Source: Isosphaeraceae bacterium
GTDB taxonomy: Bacteria > Planctomycetota > Planctomycetia > Isosphaerales > Isosphaeraceae
Length of the DNA: 56,193 nt
Direction of reading: 5' to 3'
Assembly (NCBI GenBank): GCA_021324445.1
Contig: JAJPJC010000488.1
Coordinates: forward strand, 1-56,193
The position numbers and the translations under genes are program-made. The notes under the pieces are model-generated. The model made no database searches. It was given only the letters and a program-made list of their open reading frames with translations, and was not told where the DNA came from. Positions within the stretch are counted from its first letter, which is position 1. Every line of letters starts with the position of its first letter. Of this stretch, positions 34,500-42,489 are shown piece after piece.

Positions 34500-35349
34500 G
34501 ATTTCGCTCCATTTCCTTCCGGCATTATACCATTCCGCCACCCCCCAAAGCCAAGCTTCGTCAGGACGGCATCGAGCTGGCGATCGGCGTCGGCCCGCTC
34601 TTCCTCGGCCTCGGCCAGAAGCACGACGGCCTCCTCCAAGGGAAGGACCTCCTCTTTCCCGTTCGTCGCCACGTACCGGCTGGGCGAGAGGTTGAAATCG
34701 TTCTTCGTCACCTCGTCCCGGGTCACGACGGCCGAGAGGCCAGGCTCGGCTCGCCAGTCGTGATAAACCCGACCGATCTGCGCGATGTGCTGGTCTTCCA
34801 GGAAGTTCTTGGGCCGCCCCTTCGAGCAGAGCTTCGAGGCATTGATGAGCGGGACCTCGCCCTTGTGCCGTTTCTTCCTGTTTGCGACCAGGATGATGCC
34901 GGGGGCGGTCGTGTTGTAGAAGAGGTTCTCGGGCAGGAGGACGACCACCTCGACCAGGTCGGCCTCGACGAACTGCTTGCGGATGTCCCGCTCCTTGTTC
35001 GAGCCGGTGTTGCCGCACCCCGGCTGACGGCCCCCGTGTCGAGGACGACCGCCATCCGGCCCCCGTCCTTGAGCGACGTGGCCATGTGCTGGATCCACCC
35101 CCAATCGGCGGACGACGACGGCGGCACGCCCCGCGCGAACCGCTCGTAGGTGTCGTTCTCGTAAGTGGCGGCGTCGAACTTCTGGTTCCACATCGGATTG
35201 GCCGTCACCAGGTCGAACGGCCGCAGCCGGCCGTCCCCCTCGGTGAACGCGGGCCGGTGCCTCGTGTCGCCCAGCGCGATCTCAGCATCCCTATCGTGCA
35301 GGAAGGCGTTCATCCGGGCCATCGCGAAGGTGGCCGCTGCGTCCCGTCG
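34496..35349 (-). pseudogene. hsdM: truncated, frameshifted type I restriction methylase subunit
   Basis: The first part (from about 35349) reads RDAAATFAMARMNAFLHD, then DLVTANPMWNQKFD (methyltransferase motif IV, NPxW) and DGGRMAVVLDTGAV. The continuation GNTGSNKERDIRKQFVEADL, LVEVVVLLPENLFYNTTAPG and IILVANRKKRHKGEVPLINA is in another frame, so a single-base frameshift lies near 35027. The upstream half, including the SAM-binding motif I, is missing. The tail LDAVLTKLGFGGWRNG is intact and its stop overlaps the DUF433 start. The gene cannot make active HsdM. Confidence 0.8.
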
Positions 35350-35462
35350 CTTGCGGTTGGATCATTGCCGGTGGTCGCGGCCCTGGACAACGACAGGGTG
35401 ACCTCCTTTGGCGGATCGAGGAGTGGAAGAGGGATCGGGAGGTCGGATATCGGATCAGGCCC

Positions 35463-37067
35463 TCAGGCGAGTCGGATCTCAAAGCAGTTCACCGAGGCGG
35501 GCGGGAGGGTGAAGAGCAGCTCGGGACCGCGCAGGTTGGTCAGGCTGGTCCTGGGCCGGACCGTATCGGGCTGGTCGAACGTGTTGTGGGCATTCAACTG
35601 TTCGCCGGCCAGGACCGAGTGGCGGACCCGATCGGCGGAGCCGCCCGCGAGGCGGATACGGACCTCCGCCGGCTCGGTCGCGTGGGTGTGGACCAGCGTC
35701 AGGGTCACATCCTTCAGGCCGCTGCGCGAGGCCGAGCCCGCCAGGCGGAAGATCCGCTGCGAGCCGCCGCCGGCGCGGAAGGTCACGTCCGGCGCCTGGA
35801 CGTCGAGCCGGACCGCCTTGCCTCCCTGGTGCGGCCGGTACATGGTGTAGACGTGGAATGTGGGCGTGGCGACGAAGCGATCCCCATCGGCCAGGAACAG
35901 CGAGTGCAGGTTATTCACGAGCTGGGCGATGTTGGCCATGTCGACCTTCTCGGCATGGCGGTTGAAGGTGTCCAGCGACAGTGCGGCGACCAGGGCATCG
36001 CGCAGGGTGCCCATCTGCTCATAGAGGTGCCGCTTGTTGATCTCGGTCCCCGCCGGGTGCCAGCATCCCCATTCGTCGACGATCAGCTTGATGGCGTGCT
36101 TGCGGTCGAACTCGCCGAGCGCGGCCCACTGATCCTTGATGAGGGTCTCCATCTTGTTGGCCTTGTGGAGCTGCTCGTACCACTGGTCCTGGCTGAACTC
36201 CAGAGCATGGCCGGTCGTGCCGCAATAGTAGTGGGGCGCCCAGCCCTGGATCGGCGCGCGGGCGCCGTCGACCCACTTGGCGAAGAACCGGCGCGTCCAG
36301 TCGAGGTCATTGCTATTCGGCCCGGCGGCGATCAGGTAGAGAGGCACGCCGTACTGGGGCAGCCACTCGGTGAATCGGCGATACTCGCGGCAGTAATCCT
36401 CGGGCGTGAACTTGCCGCCGCAGCCCCAGCTCTCGTTGCCGACGCCCCAGTAACGGATGCCGAACGGCTCGCGGCGCCCGTGGGCGGCTCGTTCGTCGGC
36501 CAGGGTCGTGGTGCCGGCCGGGGCGTTGCAATACTCGATCCACTCCTGGAATTCCTCGGGTGAGCCGGTGCCGACATTGGCCGCGAAATAGGGCTCGACG
36601 CCGCAGAGCCGGCAGAAGCGGACGAACTCGTGGGTGCCGAACTGATTCGTCTCGGTCTCTTCGCGCCATCGGCCGAAGCGGCGGGGCCGCCGCGCCGGGG
36701 GTCCGATCCCGTCGCGCCAGTGGTACTTGTCGGCGAAGCAGCCGCCCGGCCATCGGACGACGACCGGGCCGATCTGGCGAACGTGCTCGACCAGGGCGCG
36801 GCGGATGCCGTCGATGTTGGCGACCGTCGAGTCGGGCCCGACCCAGATCCCGTCGTAGATGACCCCGCCGATGTGCTCGGCGAACTGGCTATACAACGCC
36901 GGGCGGATGGTCCCGATCGGCTCGTCGAGCAGCACGGTGAGGGAGAATTCCCCCGTGGACGCGCGCGCCTGGATCAGGGACGGTGCCAGGGCCGTGGCGC
37001 CGGCGGTCGCGCCGGTCCAGGCGATGCGACGCAAGGCGTCGCGGCGGTCCATCGGCTCGTTGGTCAT
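35463..37067 (-). CDS. GH51 alpha-L-arabinofuranosidase
   Basis: The 534-residue protein has a Tat-type signal (RRDALRRIAWTGATAGATAL) and the GH51 barrel: VVRWPGGCFADKYHWRDGIG, the acid/base Glu212 in GVGNESWGCGG, and the nucleophile Glu332 in LIVDEWGCWHP. A C-terminal beta-sandwich follows. GH51 enzymes release terminal arabinofuranose from arabinan and arabinoxylan. The Tat signal suggests the enzyme is exported folded. The frame is open far upstream, but those residues are not GH51-like. It points away from the symporter relic at 37270 and is flanked on the other side by the broken hsdM. Confidence 0.9.
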   Translation of the reverse strand: MTNEPMDRRDALRRIAWTGATAGATALAPSLIQARASTGEFSLTVLLDEPIGTIRPALYSQFAEHIGGVIYDGIWVGPDSTVANIDGIRRALVEHVRQIGPVVVRWPGGCFADKYHWRDGIGPPARRPRRFGRWREETETNQFGTHEFVRFCRLCGVEPYFAANVGTGSPEEFQEWIEYCNAPAGTTTLADERAAHGRREPFGIRYWGVGNESWGCGGKFTPEDYCREYRRFTEWLPQYGVPLYLIAAGPNSNDLDWTRRFFAKWVDGARAPIQGWAPHYYCGTTGHALEFSQDQWYEQLHKANKMETLIKDQWAALGEFDRKHAIKLIVDEWGCWHPAGTEINKRHLYEQMGTLRDALVAALSLDTFNRHAEKVDMANIAQLVNNLHSLFLADGDRFVATPTFHVYTMYRPHQGGKAVRLDVQAPDVTFRAGGGSQRIFRLAGSASRSGLKDVTLTLVHTHATEPAEVRIRLAGGSADRVRHSVLAGEQLNAHNTFDQPDTVRPRTSLTNLRGPELLFTLPPASVNCFEIRLA

Positions 37068-37269
37068 TCTGGTGGCTCCATCTGGCCCTGCATTCGCAAA
37101 GAGGATTCCAGGCGCCCCCGGACGTGGGCGCGATGCGTCGCATCGGGAACATTCTATCCGAGCAAGCTGCATCTGTGCCAGAACCCTCTGGCCGGGCGTT
37201 CCCCGCCTGGCGTGCCGGCGGGACCGGACGAACCATTGGCATGATGAACGTGTCAAGCAATTGTCACCC

Positions 37270-37569
37270 GTGGACAAGATCCCGATCCTCCTGACGGCCG
37301 ACTGGCTGCTGGACCGGTTCCGCACCACCTCGAACGTCCTGGGCGACATCACGGTGGCCGTCCTGCTCGATCGAGTGGCGCCGCCGGCGCAGTCGCCCAT
37401 CGAAACGCCTGAAAGTGTGTACGCGAAGCGCAACCGAGGCGACCGCGCGGATCCGTTCCCCTCCTTCCTGAAGAAGGACCAGGGGTGGCCCGCGCCGCCG
37501 GGAGCCTCCGCCCCGCACACGGGAGATCCGGCTCGGTCCGAAAAAGTCACCGTCATCGCGCCAGCTTGA
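37270..37569 (+). pseudogene. C-terminal relic of a sodium:dicarboxylate symporter (SDF family)
   Basis: The segment VDKIPILLTADWLLDRFRTT and SNVLGDITVAVLLDR matches the last membrane helices of SDF (DctA/GltP) symporters (normally LxxDWxLDRxRTxxNVxGD). Nothing of the preceding 350 residues is present, and no start codon belongs to it. The frame then runs through non-conserved sequence to a stop at 37569. It is a deletion relic divergent from the GH51 gene. Confidence 0.6.
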
Positions 37570-37625
37570 CGGGATGCGATCGCCGGGATGAGCCAGCGCG
37601 GCGGGATCGGATGCGGTGGCGTGAC

Positions 37626-37733
37626 GTAAGTCCAAGCGGCGTAAGGCTGTGACGAGCGTGACCTAATTTTTTTCCCGAGTTTCGTGCCGTAAGTCCAATC
37701 GCCATAAGGCCGTGACGTGATGTGACATAATTT
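37626..37733. repeat. two direct repeats, 63-bp period
   Basis: Copies of about 44 bases starting at 37626 and 37689 share GTAAGTCCAA, TAAGGC and GTGAC blocks and end in TAATTT. They differ at about ten positions and by a one-base indel. The function is unknown; spacing and AT-rich ends would fit a regulatory site or the edge of a former mobile element. Confidence 0.6.
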
Positions 37734-37871
37734 CGGGGGGGCCTTCTCCAATTAGTACAAACCGGCAGCGGCCGGGTCGTGTACCCCGGAGCGGCCGTCT
37801 GAGAGCGTGTCCGAGAAGCTCCACGGAGGCCACGGCGATGACCCTTCCCCCTTGCGAACGGGGGCCGGTCC

Positions 37872-37993
37872 CTTTCCCCCCCTTGCCAAGGGGGAGTCCG
37901 GGGGGGTGGAACGCCGGCGCACCGGCCCGGGACACGGAGCCGAGCCGTGCCCCAGATCACCCCCCCGTGCCCCCCCTTCGCAAGGGGGGAAAG
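37872..37993. repeat. C-run/G-run inverted repeat element
   Basis: The left arm 37872-37909 (CTTTCCCCCCCTTGCCAAGG onward) and the right arm 37956-37993 are reverse complements over about 38 bases with a handful of mismatches. They enclose about 46 bases. There is no coding capacity. This is a MITE-like palindromic element lying beside the next two repeat families. Confidence 0.65.
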
Positions 37994-38026
37994 AAGAAGA
38001 CTGCTTTTGGTCTTGTCCATCGTCGG

Positions 38027-38156
38027 TTGTCCGTGGTCCGTAATCGCTCTCCCTCGAGTCCCAGCGGGATAACGAAGTCGAGGGCTAGAGGCACCGGGCC
38101 TTGTGGGACGGACCTGGCGATACCAATGTCCCAGCAACGGACCACGGACCACGGAC
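38027..38156. repeat. heptamer-ended inverted element, copy 1 (GTCCGTG)n
   Basis: The left end TTGTCCGTGGTCCGT (38027-38041) and the right end AACGGACCACGGACCACGGA, then C (38136-38156), are inverted. They are made of tandem copies of the heptamer GTCCGTG. The interior differs from the other copies. The element ends 23 bases before the dndE start, so it probably supplies the leader or promoter region of that gene. Confidence 0.65.
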
Positions 38157-38179
38157 GAAAACGCAGGAGCATCAAGCAA

Positions 38180-38560
38180 GTGAAGGTCTCGACCGGTGCC
38201 AAGGAGCCACTGATCCGACTGAAGGCGCGGACGGGGATCGCCCACAGGAACGTGCTCTGCCGGTGGGCATTCGGCCTGTCGCTGCGTCAGCCCGCGCCGC
38301 CGGCCGCGATCGACGTCGCGGCCGACAGCCACCTGGAGATGACCTGGCCGGTCTTCGGCGGCGAGGCCCACGAGCTGTACCTCGCCCTCCCGAAGCAGCG
38401 GTGCGCGCGGGACGGGCTGGGCACCTCCGAGGATGTCCTGGCTCGTCAGTTCCGGCTGCACCTGCGCCGGGGCATCGCTTCCCTCGCCGCCCCCCAGGCC
38501 CTCCGATCCATCGCCCAGTTGGTCCAGTTGGCCCTGGGCGAGGAGGCTCACAAAGGCTGA
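38180..38560 (+). CDS. dndE: orphan DndE-family protein (DNA phosphorothioation)
   Basis: The 126-residue protein starts VKVSTGAKEPLIRLKARTGI and has the DndE pattern RTGIAHRNVLCRWAFGLSLR followed by a second half with GEAHELYLALPKQR and LARQFRLHLRRGIASL. DndE is a small tetrameric DNA-binding subunit of the phosphorothioation (dndABCDE) machinery. No dndB, C or D lies in the window, so this is an orphan or a remnant. AGGAG lies 11 bases before the GTG start. Its stop codon falls inside the first heptamer of the following repeat, so the original C-terminus may have been replaced. Confidence 0.75.
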   Translation: MKVSTGAKEPLIRLKARTGIAHRNVLCRWAFGLSLRQPAPPAAIDVAADSHLEMTWPVFGGEAHELYLALPKQRCARDGLGTSEDVLARQFRLHLRRGIASLAAPQALRSIAQLVQLALGEEAHKG

Positions 38561-38775
38561 AGGCTCAAGGCTGAAGGCAAAAGGAAGAGGATTCCGCCTT
38601 GATCACGTCCGAGGAAAGTCGTGCCCGCGGCCTGCCGGGGGCTCCGCCGGCTCAAGCCGGCTCCGACCCCAGGAGTGCCGTCGCAGGCCGAGCGTGCATG
38701 ACTTTCCTCGGAGCTCGGAGCCTTTTGCCCTCAGCCTTGATGATTCCGCCTTTAGCCTTTTGCCTTCAGCCTTTC
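38552..38775. repeat. heptamer-ended inverted element, AAGGCTG family
   Basis: The left end consists of tandem AAGGCTG/AAGGCTC units (38552-38583). The right end (about 38740-38775) is the inverted equivalent. Inside, CGAGGAAAGTC (about 38610) pairs with GACTTTCCTCG (about 38700), and CGGCCTGC pairs with GCAGGCCG, so the whole 224 bp can fold. The left end supplies the TGA of dndE and the right end the TAA of the opposing gene. Confidence 0.65.
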
Positions 38776-39045
38776 GGGACGGGATCGGATATTCATCTTC
38801 TCGCGCCAGGCCGGGTCGTATTCCAGCGAGAAGATCCGCTGGATGGTCTCGGCGCGGCCGGGTCCGGGCTCGACGAGCGCATCCAGTGCCTGCCGGAGCT
38901 GGCCGAGCCGCGGGTCGGGGTGCTCGCCATGTCGCGCCGGCGCGCGGTCGATCCGGTCGAGGATCGCCGCGATCTCCAGGATCTTGCACCGCGTCTCCAG
39001 GAAGTCGTGATCCAGGACCTCAATAGCATCGCGCGTGTTGAGCAT
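38752..39045 (-). CDS. conserved-looking small helical protein
   Basis: The 97-residue product is all-helical and acidic/basic mixed (MLNTRDAIEVLDHDFLETRC, then LRQALDALVEPGPGRAETIQ). The last nine residues (RPERLKAKG) are encoded by the AAGGCTG-type repeat. No family was recognised. It has no membrane segment and is probably cytoplasmic. GAGG lies 13 bases before the ATG at 39045. It converges on dndE across the repeat. Confidence 0.55.
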   Translation of the reverse strand: MLNTRDAIEVLDHDFLETRCKILEIAAILDRIDRAPARHGEHPDPRLGQLRQALDALVEPGPGRAETIQRIFSLEYDPAWREKMNIRSRPERLKAKG

Positions 39046-39125
39046 GGCTGTCGTCCTACCTCCTCGGGATTGGCTGCGATTCATCATCGCAAATCCCGCC
39101 GCGCCGTGTAAATCCTTTCCTTTTA

Positions 39126-39305
39126 TCCGTGGTCCGTGGTCCGTGGTCCGTTGTCGGAGCTCCCGCTCCGGTGCGCCGTGTTTGCCCCTCTTCGAGTGCG
39201 TGGTCTCTCCCGGGCCAGGTGAGTCAGCCCGCGTCAGCGAACCACGGACCACGGACCACGGACCACGGACAAAGACGCGAACCACGGACCACGGACCAAA
39301 GGACA
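39126..39305. repeat. heptamer-ended inverted element, copy 2 (GTCCGTG)n
   Basis: The left end is five units of GTCCGTG/GTCCGTT (39126-39155). The right end is a longer inverted array with two blocks of CCACGGA units (39240-39305). The interior (GGAGCTCCCGCTCCGGTGCG and CTTCGAGTGCGTGGTC) matches the reverse strand of the copy at 52885-53015 and the fragment at 53080-53115. It lies between divergent genes starting at 39045 and 39415. Confidence 0.75.
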
Positions 39306-39414
39306 AAGCGTTGGTTCGGCGATGCGGATCTGGTATTCTGGTAGTCCTGGCACCGCCGGATCGACTGGTGCGATCCGAGCAGGGACTCCCTGGCGATCAA
39401 TAAGGAGACCAGTG

Positions 39415-40803
39415 ATGCGATTGTTCGGCTTTCGGTTGCCGATCTTCGTCGCGATCCTCTGGGCCGGGATCGGGTCCACGGTCTGGGCCCTGGGTTACCA
39501 CGACACGGTGGAAACAGTCTACGTGACCCCCACGAGCAGCACGGTGGCGCTGCCCACGTCGTACGTCGTGGCCGGGTCGTGGCTTCAGCCGACCGCGTAC
39601 CTCCTTCCGACATCATATGCGATGGCCTACTGGGCGGATCCCCTGGCGGTCGTGTCGCCGAGCTACGTCACCACGACGCGCGTCCGAACCGGGCTGCTGG
39701 GTCGGACCCGGGTTGTGGAGCGGTCGGCCGTTGCCGGCTATGGGAGCACGTATGTCCCGACGGTGTACTCCACGACGTATGTCCCGACGGTGTACCCCAC
39801 GACGCCGGTCTATCGGACGCGTTCGTATGTCCCGACGGTGCTCAGCTCTCCGCTGGTCTGGGAGAGTGCTTACGTGGTCCCGTCCGAATGCGTGTGCCCG
39901 GAGGTGATCGCCTCGACGGCGGCGCCGGCTCGGTCGGCTCCGCCGGGCACGACCTCCCCGCGCGGCTCTGGCGGCTCGCGGGCGGTCACGAGCGAGCCGG
40001 CGGACGAAGCGGCCATGCCCTCGGATGTCGGGCCGCCCCCGGGATCGCCCGCGGCAGCCGGCGCGGGCGGGGGAGCCCGCGGCGCCGCCGGGAGTGGCGG
40101 TCAGACCGAGCAAGGCCAGCGCTATCCCAACGACCTCCCCGGGACCCGCGACAATACCCCGACGCCGCCGGCCCCCGAGCCGATTCCCCCCCCGACCGGC
40201 CAGCCGGCGCGACCCGGCCAGCCCACTACGACGACCCCCCCAAGGTCCGCGGCGGGCGTGGCCGGTGGGGCCCAGACAGAGAGTCCGAAGGCTGCCCAGG
40301 CGGCTGCAACCAGCGAGGCTCAGAAGGGTGCCCAGTCGCCGGCGCCCGGCTCGACCGTCCCCGGGGCCAATCCGAATCCGGACCAGAGTCGGTTCCAGCC
40401 ACCCACCGCGCCGGGTGGAACTGCCGGTGACCTGGCGCCTCTGCCCCCGGACAATACGACGGCCGAGACGCGCCGGGAAGTCCAGCGGCCGGCCAATTTG
40501 TCCCGAAGCATCCGGGCTCCGATCCGCAACGTCCTCACCGGGTTTGTCCAGTCCAGCGCCAGCGGCGAGCGGGAAGAAGGGGTGCGCCTCACGCTCACCA
40601 ATCCGGCCGATCGGAACCTTAACAAGGTCACCTCGACCGACGCCTTCGGTCGCTTCGCGGTCAGCCTGGCCGATGGCGACTGGACCGTGAACGTCACCAT
40701 GCCCAGCGGACGGGTCTATGCCGTCAGCCAGCTCCGGGTGAGCAACGGTCAGATCACCGATTCCCGCGGGCGGCGAATCCCCAGCCTGGAGATCACGCGC
40801 TGA
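39415..40803 (+). CDS. secreted repeat- and Pro-rich protein with C-terminal carboxypeptidase-regulatory-like domain
   Basis: The 462-residue product has a signal peptide (residues 1-25). A Tyr/Thr/Val-rich region contains three YVPTV repeats at about residues 113-143 (39750-39840), and a 200-residue Pro/Ala/Gly/Thr linker follows. The C-terminal beta-sandwich (VRLTLTNPADRNLNKVTST, then FGRFAVSLADGDWTVNVTMP) is like carboxypeptidase-regulatory or surface-adhesin modules. TAAGGAG precedes the ATG. It is probably a cell-surface or periplasmic structural protein; no catalytic domain is seen. Confidence 0.7.
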   Translation: MRLFGFRLPIFVAILWAGIGSTVWALGYHDTVETVYVTPTSSTVALPTSYVVAGSWLQPTAYLLPTSYAMAYWADPLAVVSPSYVTTTRVRTGLLGRTRVVERSAVAGYGSTYVPTVYSTTYVPTVYPTTPVYRTRSYVPTVLSSPLVWESAYVVPSECVCPEVIASTAAPARSAPPGTTSPRGSGGSRAVTSEPADEAAMPSDVGPPPGSPAAAGAGGGARGAAGSGGQTEQGQRYPNDLPGTRDNTPTPPAPEPIPPPTGQPARPGQPTTTTPPRSAAGVAGGAQTESPKAAQAAATSEAQKGAQSPAPGSTVPGANPNPDQSRFQPPTAPGGTAGDLAPLPPDNTTAETRREVQRPANLSRSIRAPIRNVLTGFVQSSASGEREEGVRLTLTNPADRNLNKVTSTDAFGRFAVSLADGDWTVNVTMPSGRVYAVSQLRVSNGQITDSRGRRIPSLEITR

Positions 40804-40935
40804 TCCATCAGGGGGATCCGCGGCCAAGGGGTGCCCCGGCCGACGCCTCGCCTGTGCTCCTTACGGCCGGCCGGGCGGGCGGGCGTGGCGCCGCCCGACC
40901 GGGGCACCCGACGGAAATGGGAGGAGTTCGATCCG

Positions 40936-41190
40936 ATGGACGAAGTCAAAGAAGTTCTGCTGTGTGAGGTCTCCAACGAAGTGGAAGCCGCGATGGTGGT
41001 CAGCTTGCTGCGGGAGGATGAGATCCCGGCGCGGAGCGACGCCAGCCAGGCGATGAATATCTTCGGCGGGCTCCCGTTCGAGCCGGGACACCACGTCTTC
41101 GTGCCCAGGTCGATGGCGCGGCGAGCGCGGGAGATCCTCAGCCACTATCCGCATTTCCAGGACCTGCGGAACGTCCACGAACCCGAGTAG
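40936..41190 (+). CDS. DUF2007-like small protein
   Basis: The 84-residue protein has the pattern VLLCEVSNEVEAAMVVSLLR, then DEIPARSDA and GHHVFVPRSMARRAREIL. This corresponds to the DUF2007 ferredoxin-like fold (putative signal-transducing domain) found as short stand-alone proteins. GGGAGGAG lies 11 bases before the ATG. A hairpin follows directly after its stop. Confidence 0.75.
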   Translation: MDEVKEVLLCEVSNEVEAAMVVSLLREDEIPARSDASQAMNIFGGLPFEPGHHVFVPRSMARRAREILSHYPHFQDLRNVHEPE

Positions 41191-41211
41191 GGTGGGCCGT
41201 GCTTGCCCACC
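41191..41211. terminator. hairpin directly after the DUF2007 stop
   Basis: GGTGGGC and GCCCACC form a 7-bp stem with a seven-base loop, beginning at the base after the TAG. It has no U-tract, so it may be a Rho-assisted or repeat-derived terminator. It belongs to a palindrome type common in planctomycete gaps. Confidence 0.4.
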
Positions 41212-41218
41212 ACGTCTC

Positions 41219-42433
41219 TTGACCACAGCCATCGACGACCCCTCTTCCTCTCCCTCTCCTCGCGCGCCGGCGGAACAGCCGGTGCGGGTCTGCTACGTGG
41301 TGAGTTATTTCCACCCGTTCGCCAGCGGGGCGGAGGGCCAGGCGCTGGCCCAGGGCCTGGAACTGGCCCGCCGTGGCCATGGCGTCCATGTCGTGACCCG
41401 CGCCATCCCGGGTTACCCGGTCGTCGATGAGGATTATCACGGGGTTTTCATTCATCGCTGGATCAAGACCGCGGCGGCCGGCCCGCTTTTCGGGCTGAGC
41501 TTCGTCGCGGGCGTGATCGCGGCCTTGCGGCGGTTGCGCGGTGAGTTCGACGTGGTGCACACCCATCAGGGGCTGTGGGAGGCGGTGGCCACGGGGCTGG
41601 CCCGACCATTCCTGGGCGGCCGGCCGACGCTCGTGCAGCCGGCCAGCTCGGGCGCCTACGGGGAAGCCGACGAGCTGCGCCGCACGCGCGGCTCCCGGAT
41701 GCTCCGGCGCGCGATCCTGGCGAACACGGCCTTCGCGGCGATCTCGGGGGAGATCCAGCGGCAATGGCGTGACCTGGGGGTCCCCGACGGCCGGATGGTC
41801 CGGATGGCCAGCGGGGTCGACGCCGAAGAGTTCCGGCCCGGTGAGAGCACCGTGGCCGCGGACTTGCTGCCCGGCCCGCGGGTGATGTTCACCGGCCGGC
41901 TCCATCCGCAGAAGAACCTGCCGCTGTTGCTCGAAGCCTGGACCGAGGTCGCCCGACGCTCGCCGGCCAACCTCATCCTGGTCGGACCGGGCCACGACCG
42001 CCAGAGCCTCGCCGCCCTGGCCGCCGAGCTGGGCCTCGCCGGCCGGGTCCAGTTCACCGGCGCCGTCACCGACCCGGCGGACTACCTCCGTGCGGCGGAC
42101 GTCTTCGTCCTGCCCAGCGTGGCCGAGGGGATGAGCAACTCGCTCCTGGAAGCGATGGCGACCGCCCTGCCCTGCATCGTCTCGGGGATCGGCGGCAACA
42201 CCGACCTCATCACCGACGGCCAGACGGGACGACTCGTTTTCGAGGCCACCGCCCCCGCCTGGTCGAAGACCCTACTCGAGCTCCTCGAAGACCCGGCGAC
42301 GGCCCGCCGCCTCGGCGCCGCGGCCCGCCGGCGCGTCGACGAGGAGTTCTCGCTTCGCGTCGTCGTCGACCGGTACCTGGAGCTCTACCGCCGCCTGATC
42401 GCCGGAACGTGGCCGGTGTCGGATACCGGTTGA
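41219..42433 (+). CDS. family 4 glycosyltransferase
   Basis: This is a GT-B glycosyltransferase of about 404 residues. The N-terminal domain starts RVCYVVSYFHPFASGAEGQA, and the C-terminal domain holds VMFTGRLHPQKNLPLLLEAW, LILVGPGHDRQSL and the donor-binding E-x7-E element PSVAEGMSNSLLEAMATALP. It is likely to add a sugar in polysaccharide or lipid-linked glycan synthesis. The start is unclear: a TTG at 41219 is used here because the open frame further upstream runs into the 41191-41211 hairpin, but no good ribosome binding site is visible for either. Confidence 0.88.
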   Translation: MTTAIDDPSSSPSPRAPAEQPVRVCYVVSYFHPFASGAEGQALAQGLELARRGHGVHVVTRAIPGYPVVDEDYHGVFIHRWIKTAAAGPLFGLSFVAGVIAALRRLRGEFDVVHTHQGLWEAVATGLARPFLGGRPTLVQPASSGAYGEADELRRTRGSRMLRRAILANTAFAAISGEIQRQWRDLGVPDGRMVRMASGVDAEEFRPGESTVAADLLPGPRVMFTGRLHPQKNLPLLLEAWTEVARRSPANLILVGPGHDRQSLAALAAELGLAGRVQFTGAVTDPADYLRAADVFVLPSVAEGMSNSLLEAMATALPCIVSGIGGNTDLITDGQTGRLVFEATAPAWSKTLLELLEDPATARRLGAAARRRVDEEFSLRVVVDRYLELYRRLIAGTWPVSDTG

Positions 42434-42489
42434 TCTCTGCGGAACGTCTGCGGGGGTGTGCTCCAGAAGGGGGCGGCTGGACGGCTCGG

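Noticed and set aside
33778..34574. Target-site duplication of a transposon carrying the toxin-antitoxin pair
   Set aside because: The two copies differ at 5 of 44 positions, and no transposase or terminal inverted repeats flank the TA genes.
38180..38560. Active dnd phosphorothioation island
   Set aside because: No dndB, dndC or dndD is present in the window; only the DndE-like gene is.
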